Origin: Zobellella maritima | Lineage (GTDB): Bacteria; Pseudomonadota; Gammaproteobacteria; Enterobacterales; Aeromonadaceae | DNA length: 34,387 nt | Assembly: GCF_003075035.1 (NCBI RefSeq) | Contig: NZ_QCZE01000006.1 | Span: 109,303-143,689 of the forward strand | Direction of reading: 5' to 3' | Shown here: in pieces, positions 6,110 to 17,623 of the stretch | How the letters are laid out: every line of letters begins with the position of its first letter | How positions within the stretch are numbered: the first letter of the stretch is position 1 | Position numbers and translations under genes: made by a program | Notes under the pieces: model-generated | The model's input: the letters and a program-made list of their open reading frames with translations, nothing else | The model's database searches: none | What the model was told of the DNA's origin: nothing

Positions 6110-7628
6110 GGGCGCCATCGGTCTGGAAAATGGGCATAGTTTAACACATTCCCTCTGGCGCTCGGAGCAGATCCGGATCGGTGAGCGACAGGCAGCGGGG
6201 GCGGCCGGGATCCAGATGTACGAACTGATGTGCCGGGCGGGGCTGGCGGTGTTCGAGCTGGCCCGGAACCGTTGGCCAGAGGCGCAGCATTGGTGGATCT
6301 TTGTCGGTGGCGGCAATAATGGCGGAGACGGCTATGTGGTGGCACGGCTTGCCCGAGCCGCCGGCATCCGGGTGCAACTGGTACAGCAGGGCGATGCCGA
6401 AGCCTTGCGCGGTGACGCGGCCCGGGCCCGGGATCAATACCGGGCCGATGGCGGTGCCATCGAAAGCGTCGGTGCCCTGCAGGGTCAGCCGGATCTGGTG
6501 ATCGATGCCTTGCTGGGTATCGGTTTGAAAGGCGAGTTGCGCCAAGAAGCCAAAGGGATCATTCATCAGATCAATCGGCTCGGGGCACCGGTGCTGGCGG
6601 TCGATCTGCCCTCCGGTCTCTGTGCCGATACCGGCCGATTGTTGGGCGGGGCGGTGAGTGCCAGCCTGACCCTGACTTTTGTTGGCCTCAAGCCGGGTTT
6701 GCTAACCGGCCAGGGCAGGGATGTTTGCGGCGATATTTTACTGGCTGATCTGGGTATTCAGTCTCACCTGGGGCAAGTTCCGGTGGCTGATTTATTACAG
6801 TGGGATGAATGGCGGCAGCGATTGCCCCGACGTCGGGTCAGTGCTCACAAAGGCCAGGTGGGTCGTCTGCTGGTGCTGGGGGGAAATCGGGGCATGAGTG
6901 GTGCCATCCGTCTGGCGGGAGAGGCGGCACTGCGCTGCGGCACCGGTCTGGTGCGGCTGGTGAGCCATCGGCAACACTATCGGTTGCTGAATATGACCCG
7001 CCCTGAACTCATGACCGCCTGGTATCCGGACTTTGATCACTGGACCTGGGCCCATGCCCTGGTGATAGGGCCGGGCATGGGCCAGGATGCATGGGGCCGG
7101 TCCCTGTGGCAGGCTTCTCTCACATATAGCGGCCCCCGGGTGGTTGATGCCGATGGCCTGCACCTGCTGGCACATACAGGGGGCGGGTCGGAAGAGCGTG
7201 GTTGCTGGGTGCTGACTCCCCATCCCGGGGAGGCGGCCAGCCTACTGGGCTGCTCGGTAGCCGAGATAGAAGCCGACCGGCTGACAGCGGTGAACCGGTT
7301 GCGGGAACAATATGGCGCGGTTGTGGTCCTCAAGGGGGCGGGGACTCTGGTGGCTGATGAGTCTGGTGTCAGCCTGTGTCATTATGGCAATCCGGGAATG
7401 GCATCCGGAGGTATGGGCGACCTGTTATCTGGTATAATCGGTGCCCTGCTGGCCCAGGGAATGGCTGCGGGACAGGCCGCGCGCCTGGGGGTATGTCTCC
7501 ATGGGCGGGCCGGTGATCTGGCGAGTACCCATGGAATGGTCGGTATGCTGGCTTCCGATCTGCTGCCGGGTATCAGGCGTCTTATTAACCAAGTAGAAGA
7601 AGATGACAACAAAACAGTGGACCATTGA
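6108..7628 (+). CDS. nnr: bifunctional NAD(P)HX epimerase/dehydratase
   Basis: Repairs hydrated NADH and NADPH. The protein has 506 residues (E. coli Nnr about 515). The N-terminal YjeF_N domain (roughly 15-220) carries [15 protein letters not shown], the epimerase site. The C-terminal ADP-dependent dehydratase domain, with a ribokinase-like fold, carries [21 protein letters not shown] and the catalytic GGMGDLLSG motif. The ATG at 6108 is preceded by GGGAG at 6098-6102 with five-base spacing, which decides the start over a longer TTG-initiated frame. It is the first gene of a run in which nnr-tsaE and tsaE-amiB overlap, indicating translational coupling. Its 5' end overlaps the queG start. 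Confidence 0.95.
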   Translation: MGAIGLENGHSLTHSLWRSEQIRIGERQAAGAAGIQMYELMCRAGLAVFELARNRWPEAQHWWIFVGGGNNGGDGYVVARLARAAGIRVQLVQQGDAEALRGDAARARDQYRADGGAIESVGALQGQPDLVIDALLGIGLKGELRQEAKGIIHQINRLGAPVLAVDLPSGLCADTGRLLGGAVSASLTLTFVGLKPGLLTGQGRDVCGDILLADLGIQSHLGQVPVADLLQWDEWRQRLPRRRVSAHKGQVGRLLVLGGNRGMSGAIRLAGEAALRCGTGLVRLVSHRQHYRLLNMTRPELMTAWYPDFDHWTWAHALVIGPGMGQDAWGRSLWQASLTYSGPRVVDADGLHLLAHTGGGSEERGCWVLTPHPGEAASLLGCSVAEIEADRLTAVNRLREQYGAVVVLKGAGTLVADESGVSLCHYGNPGMASGGMGDLLSGIIGALLAQGMAAGQAARLGVCLHGRAGDLASTHGMVGMLASDLLPGIRRLINQVEEDDNKTVDH

Positions 7629-8070
7629 ACTGGCCGATGAGGCCGCGACCCTGGCATTGGGCCGGCAACTGGCGCAGGCCTGCACCCAGGCCATGGTGAT
7701 TTACCTGCATGGCAGCCTGGGGGCGGGAAAAACGACCCTGAGCCGCGGCTTTGTTACCGCCCTGGGTCATCAGGGCAAGGTGAAAAGCCCGACTTACACC
7801 CTGGTAGAACCCTATCGAGTCGGCGATTGGCAGGTTTATCACTTCGATCTTTACCGGCTGGCGGATCCCGAAGAGCTGGAATTCATGGGGATCCGTGATT
7901 ATTTTACCCCGGACAGCCTGTGTCTGGTGGAATGGCCGGAGCAGGGCGAAGGGATGTTACCTGCGGCCGATCTGGAAATAACCCTGAATTATCATGAGCA
8001 ACGGCGGCTGGCGACGCTCTTGCCGGCCAGTGCCGCAGGACAGGCTTTGTTGGAGAAAATAATAGCGTGA
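7603..8070 (+). CDS. tsaE: tRNA t6A37 threonylcarbamoyltransferase complex ATPase TsaE
   Basis: ATPase subunit of the TsaB-TsaD-TsaE complex that makes t6A37 on ANN-decoding tRNAs; it is essential in E. coli. The protein has 155 residues. The P-loop is [14 protein letters not shown] (about residues 38-51), followed by [11 protein letters not shown] and [17 protein letters not shown], with WPEQG near the C-terminus. All match E. coli TsaE closely. The ATG lies inside nnr (26-bp overlap), and the TGA overlaps the GTG of amiB by three bases, so expression is probably coupled to both neighbours. Confidence 0.96.
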   Translation: MTTKQWTIELADEAATLALGRQLAQACTQAMVIYLHGSLGAGKTTLSRGFVTALGHQGKVKSPTYTLVEPYRVGDWQVYHFDLYRLADPEELEFMGIRDYFTPDSLCLVEWPEQGEGMLPAADLEITLNYHEQRRLATLLPASAAGQALLEKIIA

Positions 8071-9398
8071 AGTCGATAGTCGCATTGCTCAGCATCTTGT
8101 TCAGCCTGGGGGCCTGGGCCAATCAGCTAGAAAGCATTCGCATCTGGCCATCGCCGGACAACACCCGTATCGTGCTGGATATGGGAGCCGCGCCCAAGTA
8201 TCACTATTTTACCCTGCGCAATCCTCACCGGTTGGTGGTGGATCTGGAGCAGACCCAGAATCGGGTGCGTTTCAACGAGGTGCAAAACAACAGCGAACTG
8301 ATAACCCGGGTGAGGAGCAGCAAGGCACCTAACGCGGGCAGCTATCGGTTGGTGTTCGAGCTTAGAGCCGGTGTCAAGCCGGTGGTGTTTCCGTTGACGC
8401 CGGCGGGTGACTACGGTCATCGGCTGGTGATCGATCTGCCTTATGACGATAAAAGCCGGGCCAGCCAGCCGGCGCTCAGAAACACGGCGTCGGGCAAGGG
8501 CTCCATCGTCATCGCCATCGATCCGGGTCATGGCGGCGAAGACCCCGGAGCCATTGGGCCGAGGAAGAACCGGGAAAAGCACATCACCCTGTCGGTATCG
8601 CGACGGCTGGCCGATCTCATCAACAAGGAGCCAGGGATGCGTGCGGTACTGACCCGTACCGGTGACTACTATGTCAACCTCAACAAACGTTCGGAAATCG
8701 CCCGCAAGGCCAGGGCCGATCTGTTGCTGTCGATCCATGCGGACAGTGTGGCCAATTCAGGCCCCCGGGGGGCGTCGGTATGGGTGTTGTCCTCAAACCG
8801 AGCCAACCGGGAAATGGCCGGCTGGCTGGAGAAACAGGAGCGCCAGTCCGAACTCTTGGGCGGGGTAGGCGAGGTGATTTCCCAGACCGATGACAACCCC
8901 TATCTGACCCGCACCTTCCTCGACCTGTCCATGGACAAGTCGCGGGCAGACAGCTATGCCATCAGCGAGCACATCCTGGCGGCCATGGGCAAGGTGGTGC
9001 GCCTGCACAAACGCAAGCCGGAGCATGCCAGCCTGGCGGTGCTGAAATCGCCGGATATCCCCTCGCTGCTGATCGAAGCCGGCTTTATTTCTAATCCTCA
9101 GGAAGAAAGCCTGTTGCTCAGTGCCGACCATCAGCAGAAAGTGGCGCAGGCGGTGTTTAACGGCATTAAATCCTATTATCGGGAAAATCCGCCGAGTCGG
9201 ACCATGATGGCCGGACAGGCTTCCCAGGCAGGGGGGCAAACGGCCTTGAGCACACGTAAACATACGGTCAAGACAGGTGAAAGTCTGTCGGTGATCGCCC
9301 AGCGTTACGGGGTGTCGGTCGGTCGGCTAAAGGGCCACAACCGGCTGCAGTCCGATGTGGTCAGGGTCGGCCAGATCCTGGATATTCCAAGTAGCTGA
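8067..9398 (+). CDS. amiB: N-acetylmuramoyl-L-alanine amidase AmiB
   Basis: Periplasmic zinc amidase that splits septal peptidoglycan during daughter-cell separation, activated by EnvC/FtsEX-type partners. The protein has 443 residues. The start is GTG (8067), overlapping the tsaE stop. A Sec signal peptide (residues 1 to ~18, ending AWA) leads into an AMIN domain (~20-115), a low-complexity linker and the Amidase_3 domain (~145-370). Zinc-site motifs [17 protein letters not shown] and [11 protein letters not shown] are all present. A single LysM peptidoglycan-binding domain (HTVKTGESL near 398 to the C-terminus) closes the protein. mutL begins two bases after the stop. Confidence 0.95.
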   Translation: MKSIVALLSILFSLGAWANQLESIRIWPSPDNTRIVLDMGAAPKYHYFTLRNPHRLVVDLEQTQNRVRFNEVQNNSELITRVRSSKAPNAGSYRLVFELRAGVKPVVFPLTPAGDYGHRLVIDLPYDDKSRASQPALRNTASGKGSIVIAIDPGHGGEDPGAIGPRKNREKHITLSVSRRLADLINKEPGMRAVLTRTGDYYVNLNKRSEIARKARADLLLSIHADSVANSGPRGASVWVLSSNRANREMAGWLEKQERQSELLGGVGEVISQTDDNPYLTRTFLDLSMDKSRADSYAISEHILAAMGKVVRLHKRKPEHASLAVLKSPDIPSLLIEAGFISNPQEESLLLSADHQQKVAQAVFNGIKSYYRENPPSRTMMAGQASQAGGQTALSTRKHTVKTGESLSVIAQRYGVSVGRLKGHNRLQSDVVRVGQILDIPSS

Positions 9399-9400
9399 TC

Positions 9401-11200
9401 ATGCCGATTCAGATACTGCCAGCTCGGCTGGCCAACCAGATAGCAGCCGGTGAAGTGGTCGAGCGTCCCGCCTCCGTTGTCAAGGAACTGGTGGAAAACA
9501 GCCTGGACGCCGGAGCCGATCGCATCGAGGTAGACATCGAAAGAGGCGGGGCCAAGCTTATTCGCATCCGTGATAATGGCGCCGGTATCGCCCGGGACGA
9601 GCTCACCCTGGCGCTGTCTCGCCATGCGACCTCCAAGGTCAGTACCCTGGAGGATCTGGAGCAGATCCTCAGCCTGGGCTTTCGTGGCGAGGCGCTGGCT
9701 TCCATCAGCTCGGTTTCCCGGCTGACGCTGACTTCCAGGCCGGCCGCTCAGTCAGAGGCCTGGCAGGCGATGGCGGAAGGCCGGGACATGGCGGTAAAGG
9801 TACAGCCCGCTTCCCATCCCCAGGGTTCCACGGTCGAGGTGAGCGATCTGTTCTTTAATACCCCGGCCCGCCGCAAGTTCCTGCGCACCGAGAAGACCGA
9901 GTTTGCCCATATCGATGAGCTCATACGCCGTATTGCGCTGAGCCGTTTCGATATCAACCTGAGCCTGAAACATAACGGTAAGCCGGTTCGCCAGTACCGG
10001 GCCGCGAAACTGGCTTCCCAGCAGGCGAAACGTCTGGCCGCCGTCTGTGGCCCCACCTTTGCTGCCTCGGCGCTACGACTCGACAGCGAGCACCATGGGC
10101 TGCGTCTGTGGGGTTGGCTAAGCCCGGCCGATGCAGCCCGAAGCCAGGCAGATCTGCAATATACCTATGTCAACGGCCGCATGATGCGTGACAAGCTGCT
10201 CAATCATGCCATTCGTCAGGCCTATGGGGAACGGCTGGCGGCCGACACCAGTCCGGCGTTCGTGCTTTATCTGGAACTGGATCCCGGACAGGTGGATGTC
10301 AATGTGCATCCGGCCAAGCATGAAGTGCGTTTCCATCAGGCCCGGCTGGTGCATGATTTTATCTACCAGGTGCTGGTACAGGCGCTGGAGCAGGAGCCTG
10401 CCTCTCCCGAAGCCACGGCTGCGCCCCGGGTTGAAGAAGAGACGATTCGGCCAGACGACGACCGCAGTCGGACGCTGGCGTTCAGTTCCCCGGCCCATGG
10501 CTACGCCTATGCCGGCGGACAGGGGGGCCGGCAACCCGCGCGGCGGGAGCAGGCCAGTGGCCTGAGTCGGCAGACCTGGCAGGGGCTGGATGCCCTGCTG
10601 ACCACGGTACCGACCGATACGGAGACTGCGGCGCCAGTGCCGGGTGGAGAAGAAGATCGCGCCCTGCTGGTAGTCCGGGGCTGCTATTTGGTGGCCGTAT
10701 ACCGGCAGGCGCTATGGTTGTGTGATCTGAATCGAGCCCGCGCCTATGATGACGGCTTTAAGCTGCATGCGGTCTGGCAACAGGGTCTGGTACCGCAGCC
10801 GCTGTTGCTGCCGGTATCGGTCCCTGTCTCACCGGAACAACAGGCCGCCATTGGCGAGCAAGGCGAACTGTTGCAAAAGCTGGGACTGGAGTTGAAATCA
10901 GGATCCAAAGGCACCATTATCCTGACCCGGGTGCCACAACCGTTGCGCCATGCGGATTTGGCCCGTCTGATCCCCTGTTTGCTGGAGCAGCTGACCGAGG
11001 GCCTGGCGGCCGATCCGCAGGCATTGTGCATCTGGCTGGCCGAGCAGGGGCAGCATGACAGGAGCGACTGGTCATTGGCGGAAGCACGGACTCAGTGGCA
11101 GCGCTTGTTACAGCTACATAACGGCGACGTGGCCGACCTGGCCTGCGTACAGGCCCTGGCCATAGAACAGCAAATTGATAGGTGGTTACATGGGGAATAA
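9401..11200 (+). CDS. mutL: DNA mismatch repair protein MutL
   Basis: Matchmaker ATPase of methyl-directed mismatch repair, linking MutS to MutH and UvrD. The protein has 599 residues. The N-terminal GHKL ATPase is complete: [11 protein letters not shown] with the catalytic glutamate, [16 protein letters not shown] and the transducer region ending near 330. A variable proline/acid-rich linker (~335-410) precedes the C-terminal dimerisation domain. The DQHAX2EX4E endonuclease motif is absent, as in E. coli, so the organism probably relies on MutH and Dam. The 3' end overlaps miaA by 11 bp, the same order as in E. coli. Confidence 0.97.
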   Translation: MPIQILPARLANQIAAGEVVERPASVVKELVENSLDAGADRIEVDIERGGAKLIRIRDNGAGIARDELTLALSRHATSKVSTLEDLEQILSLGFRGEALASISSVSRLTLTSRPAAQSEAWQAMAEGRDMAVKVQPASHPQGSTVEVSDLFFNTPARRKFLRTEKTEFAHIDELIRRIALSRFDINLSLKHNGKPVRQYRAAKLASQQAKRLAAVCGPTFAASALRLDSEHHGLRLWGWLSPADAARSQADLQYTYVNGRMMRDKLLNHAIRQAYGERLAADTSPAFVLYLELDPGQVDVNVHPAKHEVRFHQARLVHDFIYQVLVQALEQEPASPEATAAPRVEEETIRPDDDRSRTLAFSSPAHGYAYAGGQGGRQPARREQASGLSRQTWQGLDALLTTVPTDTETAAPVPGGEEDRALLVVRGCYLVAVYRQALWLCDLNRARAYDDGFKLHAVWQQGLVPQPLLLPVSVPVSPEQQAAIGEQGELLQKLGLELKSGSKGTIILTRVPQPLRHADLARLIPCLLEQLTEGLAADPQALCIWLAEQGQHDRSDWSLAEARTQWQRLLQLHNGDVADLACVQALAIEQQIDRWLHGE

Positions 11201-12134
11201 ACCCCTGGCGGTATTTTTAATGGGGCCGACGGCATCGGGCAAGACCAATCTGGCCATGGCGGCTGTGCGGGCCTTGCCCTGCGAGCTGGTAAGCGTGGAC
11301 TCGGCCCTGATCTACAAAGGCATGAATATCGGTACCGCCAAACCCAGTGCCGAGGAGCAGGCCCTGGCGCCTCATCGGCTGATCGATCTGATCGATCCCC
11401 GTCAGGCATACTCTGCCGCAGATTTTCGTCGAGATGCCCTGGCGGCAATGGCCGAGATAACCGCAACCGGGCGCATTCCCCTGCTGGTGGGGGGCACCAT
11501 GCTCTATTTCAAGGCCTTGCTGGAGGGCTTGTCTCCCCTGCCCAGTGCCGATCCCGAGATCCGGGCCGGGATTGAGGCCGAGGCCCGACAACATGGCTGG
11601 GAGGCTTTACATCGGCAGCTGGCCGGTATAGATCCGATTGCCGCGGCGCGTATCCATCCCAATGATCCCCAGCGTCTTTCCCGGGCATTGGAGGTATATC
11701 GCATTTCCGGCAAAACCCTGACAGAATTGACACAACGCAAGGGTGATCCCTTACCTTACAAAGTGTTACAGTTTGCCGTTGCGCCTCGGGAACGGGCCGT
11801 ACTGCACCGGCGCATTGCCATCCGTTTTCAGCAGATGCTGGCTGCCGGCTTTGAAGACGAGGTGAGGTCTCTCTACCAAAGGGGTGATCTGCATCCGGAT
11901 TTGCCGTCGATACGGTGTGTGGGTTATCGGCAAATGTGGGATTATCTGGCGGGTACAGTAGGCTATGATGAAATGGTGGCGCGTGGTATTGCCGCCACCC
12001 GCCAGTTGGCCAAACGGCAACTGACCTGGTTGAGAAGCTGGCCGGAGCTGCACTGGCTGGATACCGATAATGAAGATGCTTGTCAGGCGCTGGTCGAGAA
12101 GGTCAGGCAGGCACATAATGAAATAAAACAATAA
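11190..12134 (+). CDS. miaA: tRNA dimethylallyltransferase MiaA
   Basis: Adds a dimethylallyl group to A37 of UNN-decoding tRNAs, the first step towards ms2i6A. The protein has 314 residues. The P-loop [13 protein letters not shown] lies at the N-terminus, followed by [35 protein letters not shown] and [11 protein letters not shown]. The ATG at 11190 is preceded by AGGTGG (11180-11185), four bases away. This fits the E. coli start better than a TTG 15 bp upstream. It begins inside mutL and is followed 36 bp later by hfq, the conserved miaA-hfq-hflX arrangement. Confidence 0.96.
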   Translation: MGNKPLAVFLMGPTASGKTNLAMAAVRALPCELVSVDSALIYKGMNIGTAKPSAEEQALAPHRLIDLIDPRQAYSAADFRRDALAAMAEITATGRIPLLVGGTMLYFKALLEGLSPLPSADPEIRAGIEAEARQHGWEALHRQLAGIDPIAAARIHPNDPQRLSRALEVYRISGKTLTELTQRKGDPLPYKVLQFAVAPRERAVLHRRIAIRFQQMLAAGFEDEVRSLYQRGDLHPDLPSIRCVGYRQMWDYLAGTVGYDEMVARGIAATRQLAKRQLTWLRSWPELHWLDTDNEDACQALVEKVRQAHNEIKQ

Positions 12135-12440
<306 letters not shown>

Positions 12441-12518
12441 GCTTGAGCTCCCCCACCTGTTTGCTTGAGTACCGCTTGGCGGCCGCTTTTTTAGTGCCCG
12501 CAACATGGAGGAAATCCC

Positions 12519-13805
12519 TTGTTTGAACGCTATCAAGGTGGCGAGTCTGCCATTTTGGTTCATATCAATTTCACCGATGACAGTGAGCGTGAAGCCCTGG
12601 ACGAACTGGAGTTGCTGGCGGATTCTGCCGGCGTGGCTACCTGTGCCGTAGTCACGTCCAGTCGCGGGGCCCCACAGTCCAAGTTTTTCATCGGCAGCGG
12701 TAAGGTGGAAGAGCTGGCCGGTTTGGTGCAGATGCATCAGGCCGATGTGGTGATCTTCAATCACAGCCTGAGTCCGGCTCAGGAGCGTAACCTGGAGCGG
12801 GAAGTCCGCTGCCGGGTACTGGATCGCACCGGGCTGATCCTGGATATTTTTGCCCAGCGGGCCCGCACCCATGAGGGCAAGCTGCAGGTTGAACTGGCCC
12901 AGTTGCGTCATCTTTCTACCCGCTTGGTGCGAGGCTGGACGCACCTGGAAAGACAAAAAGGCGGTATCGGCCTGCGCGGCCCGGGGGAAACCCAGCTGGA
13001 GACAGACCGCCGGTTGTTGCGCGAGCGGATCAAGTATATTCAGAAACGGCTGGAGAAGGTGTCCCGGCAGCGGGAGCAGGGCCGTCGGGCCCGGCTGCGC
13101 AATGAGGTGCCTACGCTGTCTTTGGTCGGCTATACCAACGCCGGTAAGTCGACCCTGTTCAACCGCCTGACCGAGGCTGGCGTCTATGTTGCGGATCAGC
13201 TGTTTGCGACCCTGGATCCGACCCTGCGCAGGATCGAGCTGGCCGATGTCGGCCCGGCGATCCTGGCCGACACGGTCGGCTTTATTCGTCATTTGCCCCA
13301 TGATCTGGTCGCCGCCTTCAAGGCAACCCTGCAGGAGACCCGGGATGCGGACCTGCTGCTGCATGTGGTGGATTGTGCCGACGAAGAAATGCAGGACAAT
13401 ATCCGGGAGGTCGACGCGGTTCTTGAACAAATAGATGCAGGCCAGGTGCCGGTGCTCATGGTCTACAACAAGATAGACAAGCTGGAGCAGGCGGCGGGAC
13501 GCATCGAATATGATGATGAAAATATGCCGCGGGCCGTCTGGCTGTCGGCTCAGAGTGGTCAGGGCGTTGAATGTCTGTTCGAGGCCCTGAGCCAGCGCTT
13601 GGCGGGGGCTCTGGTAGAACACCGGCTGACGCTGCCGCCGTCGGCGGCGAGATTGCGTAGCCGTTTGTATGCCATGAACGGCATAGTGAGTGAAGCGTTT
13701 GGCGAGGCCGGGGAGTATGTGGTGGATATCCGCCTGCAGAAAGCCGACTGGCAACGACTGATAAAACAAGAAGGTGAGCAGCTAGAGCGCTTTATAAGCG
13801 ACTGA
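12519..13805 (+). CDS. hflX: ribosome-splitting GTPase HflX (TTG start)
   Basis: GTPase that binds 50S subunits and splits stalled or hibernating ribosomes. The protein has 428 residues. The N-terminal HflX domain includes the RTHEGKLQVELAQLRHL segment and the glycine-rich GGIGLRGPGETQLE (148-161). The G domain carries GYTNAGKST (204-212), DTVGF (251-255) and NKID. The start is TTG, preceded at seven bases by a near-perfect GGAGG (12507-12511). Alignment with E. coli HflX (MFDRYDAGEQ versus MFERYQGGES) supports it. hflK follows 46 bp later. A rare start codon with a strong ribosome-binding site suggests set-point control of level. Confidence 0.96.
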   Translation: MFERYQGGESAILVHINFTDDSEREALDELELLADSAGVATCAVVTSSRGAPQSKFFIGSGKVEELAGLVQMHQADVVIFNHSLSPAQERNLEREVRCRVLDRTGLILDIFAQRARTHEGKLQVELAQLRHLSTRLVRGWTHLERQKGGIGLRGPGETQLETDRRLLRERIKYIQKRLEKVSRQREQGRRARLRNEVPTLSLVGYTNAGKSTLFNRLTEAGVYVADQLFATLDPTLRRIELADVGPAILADTVGFIRHLPHDLVAAFKATLQETRDADLLLHVVDCADEEMQDNIREVDAVLEQIDAGQVPVLMVYNKIDKLEQAAGRIEYDDENMPRAVWLSAQSGQGVECLFEALSQRLAGALVEHRLTLPPSAARLRSRLYAMNGIVSEAFGEAGEYVVDIRLQKADWQRLIKQEGEQLERFISD

Positions 13806-13851
13806 TTGCTTGGTAAAGTTACGTCCACAAACCAGAAAGACGGAGATACAA

Positions 13852-15021
13852 ATGGCTTGGAATGAGCCTGGAAATGGTGGCAAAGACCGTGACCCTTGGG
13901 GGAACAACGGTAAACATCAGGGTCCGCCAGATCTGGATCAGGTTATACGTAATCTGAGTAATAAATTAGGTGGCTTGCTCGGCGGTCGCGTACCGGGGAG
14001 CGGCGGTGGGGGCATCGGCTCGTTCGGGGTGGTGGTCGCCCTGGTCATCGCCCTGGTCGTGTGGGTAGTTAGCGGTTTCTACACCATCGGCGAGGCCCAG
14101 CGCGGCGTGGTGCTGCGTTTCGGTAAATTTTATCAGATGGTCGATCCGGGCCTGAGTTGGAAGGCGACCTTTGTCGATCGGGTATATCCGGTGGATGTGG
14201 AAACCGTGCGCTCCCAGCCGGCATCCGGCTTTATGCTGACCAAGGATGAAAACCTGGTGCGGGTAGAGATGGATGTCCAGTACCGGATTATCGATCCGCG
14301 GGCCTATCTGTTCAACGTCACCAATGCCGACGACAGCCTGCATCAGGCACTGGACAGCGCCCTGCGCTATGTGGTCGGACACAGCACCATGGACGATGTG
14401 CTGACGGTGGGTCGTGAGCGAGTCCGTCAGGAAACCCGCGAGCTGCTCGAGCGGACGATCGACCCTTATAACCTGGGGCTGATGATCCTGGATCTGAACT
14501 TCCTGCCGGCGCGTCCGCCGGAAGAAGTGAAGGATGCCTTCGATGACGCCATTGCGGCTCAGGAAGACGAACAGCGCTTTATCCGTGAAGCCGAAGCCTA
14601 TGCCCGGGAAATAGAGCCCAAGGCGCGGGGCCAGGCCCAGCGCCTGTTACAGGAAGCCGAGGCCTACAAGGAGCAGATTGCCTTCCGGGCCGAGGGTGAA
14701 GTCGCCCGCTTCCGGGAACTGCTGCCCCAGTACCAGCGTGAGCCCGAGCTGGCGCGTCAGCGCATCTATCTGGAAACCATGGAAGAAATCTACAGCAAGG
14801 TGAACAAGGTGATTGTGGATACGCCGGAAGGCAGCAACAGCCTGATCTACCTGCCGCTGGACAAGCTGATGGAGCAGCAGGGCCAACGTGCCGAACGTCC
14901 GGATCCGAACAAGATTACCTCCGATTACCTGAATGGTAACGTACATGCGGGTCAGGACAGTGGTCAGATTAGACCGACCTCCGATCGCAGCAACATCCGT
15001 CCGACTTCAGGGAGAAACTAA
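13852..15021 (+). CDS. hflK: FtsH modulator HflK (SPFH membrane protein)
   Basis: Inner-membrane SPFH/Band-7 protein that with HflC forms a large periplasmic cage around the FtsH protease. The protein has 389 residues (E. coli 419). It starts MAWNEPGNGGKDRDPWG, a family signature, at the ATG with CGGAG six bases upstream. The longer upstream frame has no homology. A glycine-rich cytoplasmic N-terminus (1-52) precedes one transmembrane helix (~55-78). The SPFH domain and a coiled-coil rich in Ala/Glu/Gln (~240-320) follow. The tail is polar, with the near-repeat IRPTSDRSN/IRPTSGRN. hflC follows after three bases. Confidence 0.96.
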   Translation: MAWNEPGNGGKDRDPWGNNGKHQGPPDLDQVIRNLSNKLGGLLGGRVPGSGGGGIGSFGVVVALVIALVVWVVSGFYTIGEAQRGVVLRFGKFYQMVDPGLSWKATFVDRVYPVDVETVRSQPASGFMLTKDENLVRVEMDVQYRIIDPRAYLFNVTNADDSLHQALDSALRYVVGHSTMDDVLTVGRERVRQETRELLERTIDPYNLGLMILDLNFLPARPPEEVKDAFDDAIAAQEDEQRFIREAEAYAREIEPKARGQAQRLLQEAEAYKEQIAFRAEGEVARFRELLPQYQREPELARQRIYLETMEEIYSKVNKVIVDTPEGSNSLIYLPLDKLMEQQGQRAERPDPNKITSDYLNGNVHAGQDSGQIRPTSDRSNIRPTSGRN

Positions 15022-15024
15022 ACG

Positions 15025-15909
15025 ATGAAAAGAGCATTAATCGTCGTTCTGGCCTTGGTTGCCATGGTGGTTTACTCCTCTATTTTTGTGGTGTCCGAAG
15101 GTGAGCGGGGCATAGTCCTGCAATTCGGCAAGGTGAAGCGTGAAGCCGACTCCGAGCTGCCAACCGTCTATCAGCCGGGCCTGCACTTCAAGGTGCCGAT
15201 GATCGATCAGGTTCGCAAGCTGGATGCCCGGGTACAGACCCTGGGCGATCAGGTGGATCGTTTTGTGACCTCCGAGAAAAAGGATCTGATCATCGACTCC
15301 TACGTGAAGTGGCGTATCGATGATTTCGCCCAGTACTACCTGTCTACCGGTGGCGGTAACCGCCTGCAGGCGGAAGGTCTGCTGCGGCGTCGGATCAACA
15401 ACAGCCTGCGTTCCGAAATCGGTACCCGTACCATACGGGATATCGTTTCCGGCGAGCGGGGCGATGTCATGGAAAGTGCGCTGAAAGGATTGCTTGAGTC
15501 TTCCTCCGAGCTGGGTATCAAGGTGGTGGATGTACGGATCAAGCAGATCAACCTGCCCACCGAGGTATCCAACTCCATCTATCAGCGGATGCGCGCCGAG
15601 CGGACTGCGGTTGCCCGGGAGCACAGATCCGAGGGTCGAGAGCAGGCCGAGATCATCAAGGCCGAGGCCGACCGCCGGGTGACCGTGATGATCGCCGAAG
15701 CCCAGCGTAACTCCCGCACCCTGCGTGGTGAGGGTGATGCCCTGGCCGCCAAGATCTATGCGGATGCCTACAGTGCCGATCCCGAGTTTTTCAGTTTCGT
15801 GCGCAGCCTGGAAGCCTACCGCAAGAGCTTCGAACAGGGCGGTGACATGATGATATTGAAGCCGGACGGCGATTTCTTCCGTTTCCTGAAAGACCCCTCG
15901 GGGGAGTAA
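15025..15909 (+). CDS. hflC: FtsH modulator HflC (SPFH membrane protein)
   Basis: Partner of HflK in the HflKC complex that restrains FtsH proteolysis of membrane proteins. The protein has 294 residues. An N-terminal signal anchor (MKRALIVVLALVAMVVYSS) is followed directly by the SPFH domain (SEGERGIVLQFGKV) and a helical region ending near EAQRNSRTLRGEGDA. The C-terminus continues to ILKPDGDFFRFLKDPSGE. AGGGAG lies upstream of the ATG inside the hflK end region. A strong terminator follows 13 bp after the stop, closing the hflX-hflK-hflC part of the operon. Confidence 0.97.
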   Translation: MKRALIVVLALVAMVVYSSIFVVSEGERGIVLQFGKVKREADSELPTVYQPGLHFKVPMIDQVRKLDARVQTLGDQVDRFVTSEKKDLIIDSYVKWRIDDFAQYYLSTGGGNRLQAEGLLRRRINNSLRSEIGTRTIRDIVSGERGDVMESALKGLLESSSELGIKVVDVRIKQINLPTEVSNSIYQRMRAERTAVAREHRSEGREQAEIIKAEADRRVTVMIAEAQRNSRTLRGEGDALAAKIYADAYSADPEFFSFVRSLEAYRKSFEQGGDMMILKPDGDFFRFLKDPSGE

Positions 15910-15922
15910 CCCGTCAGTTTAC

Positions 15923-15948
15923 AAGGCCTGGTTAACCAGGCCTTTTTT
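15923..15948 (+). terminator. Rho-independent terminator after hflC
   Basis: The perfect nine-pair stem AAGGCCTGG (15923-15931) / CCAGGCCTT (15936-15944) has the loop TTAA and ends in six Ts (15943-15948). It lies 13 bp beyond the hflC stop. Confidence 0.95.
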
Positions 15949-15966
15949 GTTTCTGGAGCCGGAAAC

Positions 15967-16149
15967 ATGCAGCCAATTATGTTGGCCCTCGGGCTGGTAT
16001 TGATTATCGAAGGGCTGGGCCCCTTGCTTTTCCCCCAGGCCTGGCGTCGCTGGCTGAGCCAACTGGCCAGTACCGAGCCGGCGTTGCTGCGCCGTATCGG
16101 CGGAGCCCTGGTAGTGGCCGGCGGCACTATATTTTATTTTTTCCGCTAA
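15967..16149 (+). CDS. yjeT: YjeT-like DUF2065 small inner-membrane protein
   Basis: Small membrane protein of 60 residues and unknown function. It aligns with E. coli YjeT (65 residues) over its whole length: LALGLVLIIEGLGPLLFPQAWR, then RRIGGALVVAGGTIFYFFR. Two hydrophobic helices (about 4-24 and 43-58) are joined by a short basic, tryptophan-containing loop. GGAG lies seven bases before the ATG. It sits between hflC and purA as in E. coli, after the hflC terminator, so it probably has its own promoter or is transcribed by read-through. Confidence 0.9.
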   Translation: MQPIMLALGLVLIIEGLGPLLFPQAWRRWLSQLASTEPALLRRIGGALVVAGGTIFYFFR

Positions 16150-16213
16150 AGAGCCCGTTTCGTTTATTCCGACCTTGGTCAAAATTTGTTAGACTCCATT
16201 TTTAACAACCTAA

Positions 16214-17524
<1,311 letters not shown>

Positions 17525-17541
17525 TCCCGGCTTAACGGATA

Positions 17542-17571
17542 AAAAATGCCAGTCGTTCGACTGGCATTTTT
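17542..17571. terminator. bidirectional terminator between purA and ispB
   Basis: AAAAATGCCAGTCG (17542-17555) pairs with CGACTGGCATTTTT (17558-17571), leaving a minimal TT between the arms (in practice a GTTC tetraloop). The A-run on the left and T-run on the right allow termination of purA on the plus strand and ispB on the minus strand. Confidence 0.93.
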
Positions 17572-17575
17572 GTTT

Positions 17576-17613
17576 GTGCGCCAGACCTGGCGCACAGCGC
17601 CTGGACGGGCGCT
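17576..17613. other. two further GC hairpins in the purA-ispB spacer
   Basis: GTGCGCCAG (17576-17584) and CTGGCGCAC (17587-17595) form a perfect nine-pair stem. Directly after it, AGCGCC (17596-17601) and GGCGCT (17608-17613) form a six-pair stem. Both lie in the ispB 3' untranslated region, ahead of the shared terminator on the minus strand. They could stabilise the ispB transcript end. Confidence 0.6.
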
Positions 17614-17623
17614 GTTCCGTTAC

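Noticed and set aside
6110-6316. 69-residue N-terminal extension of queG
   Set aside because: The extension is antisense to nnr, has no homology, and the QueG family starts at MTAPEL or MAPMTA.
12472-12492. GC-rich hairpin followed by six Ts between hfq and hflX
   Set aside because: The stem is only four pairs and is separated from the T-run by four bases, too weak to call a terminator.
13810-13851. N-terminal extension of hflK
   Set aside because: MAWNEPGNGGKDRDPWG is the family start and has its own ribosome-binding site; the upstream frame overlaps only the hflX-hflK spacer.
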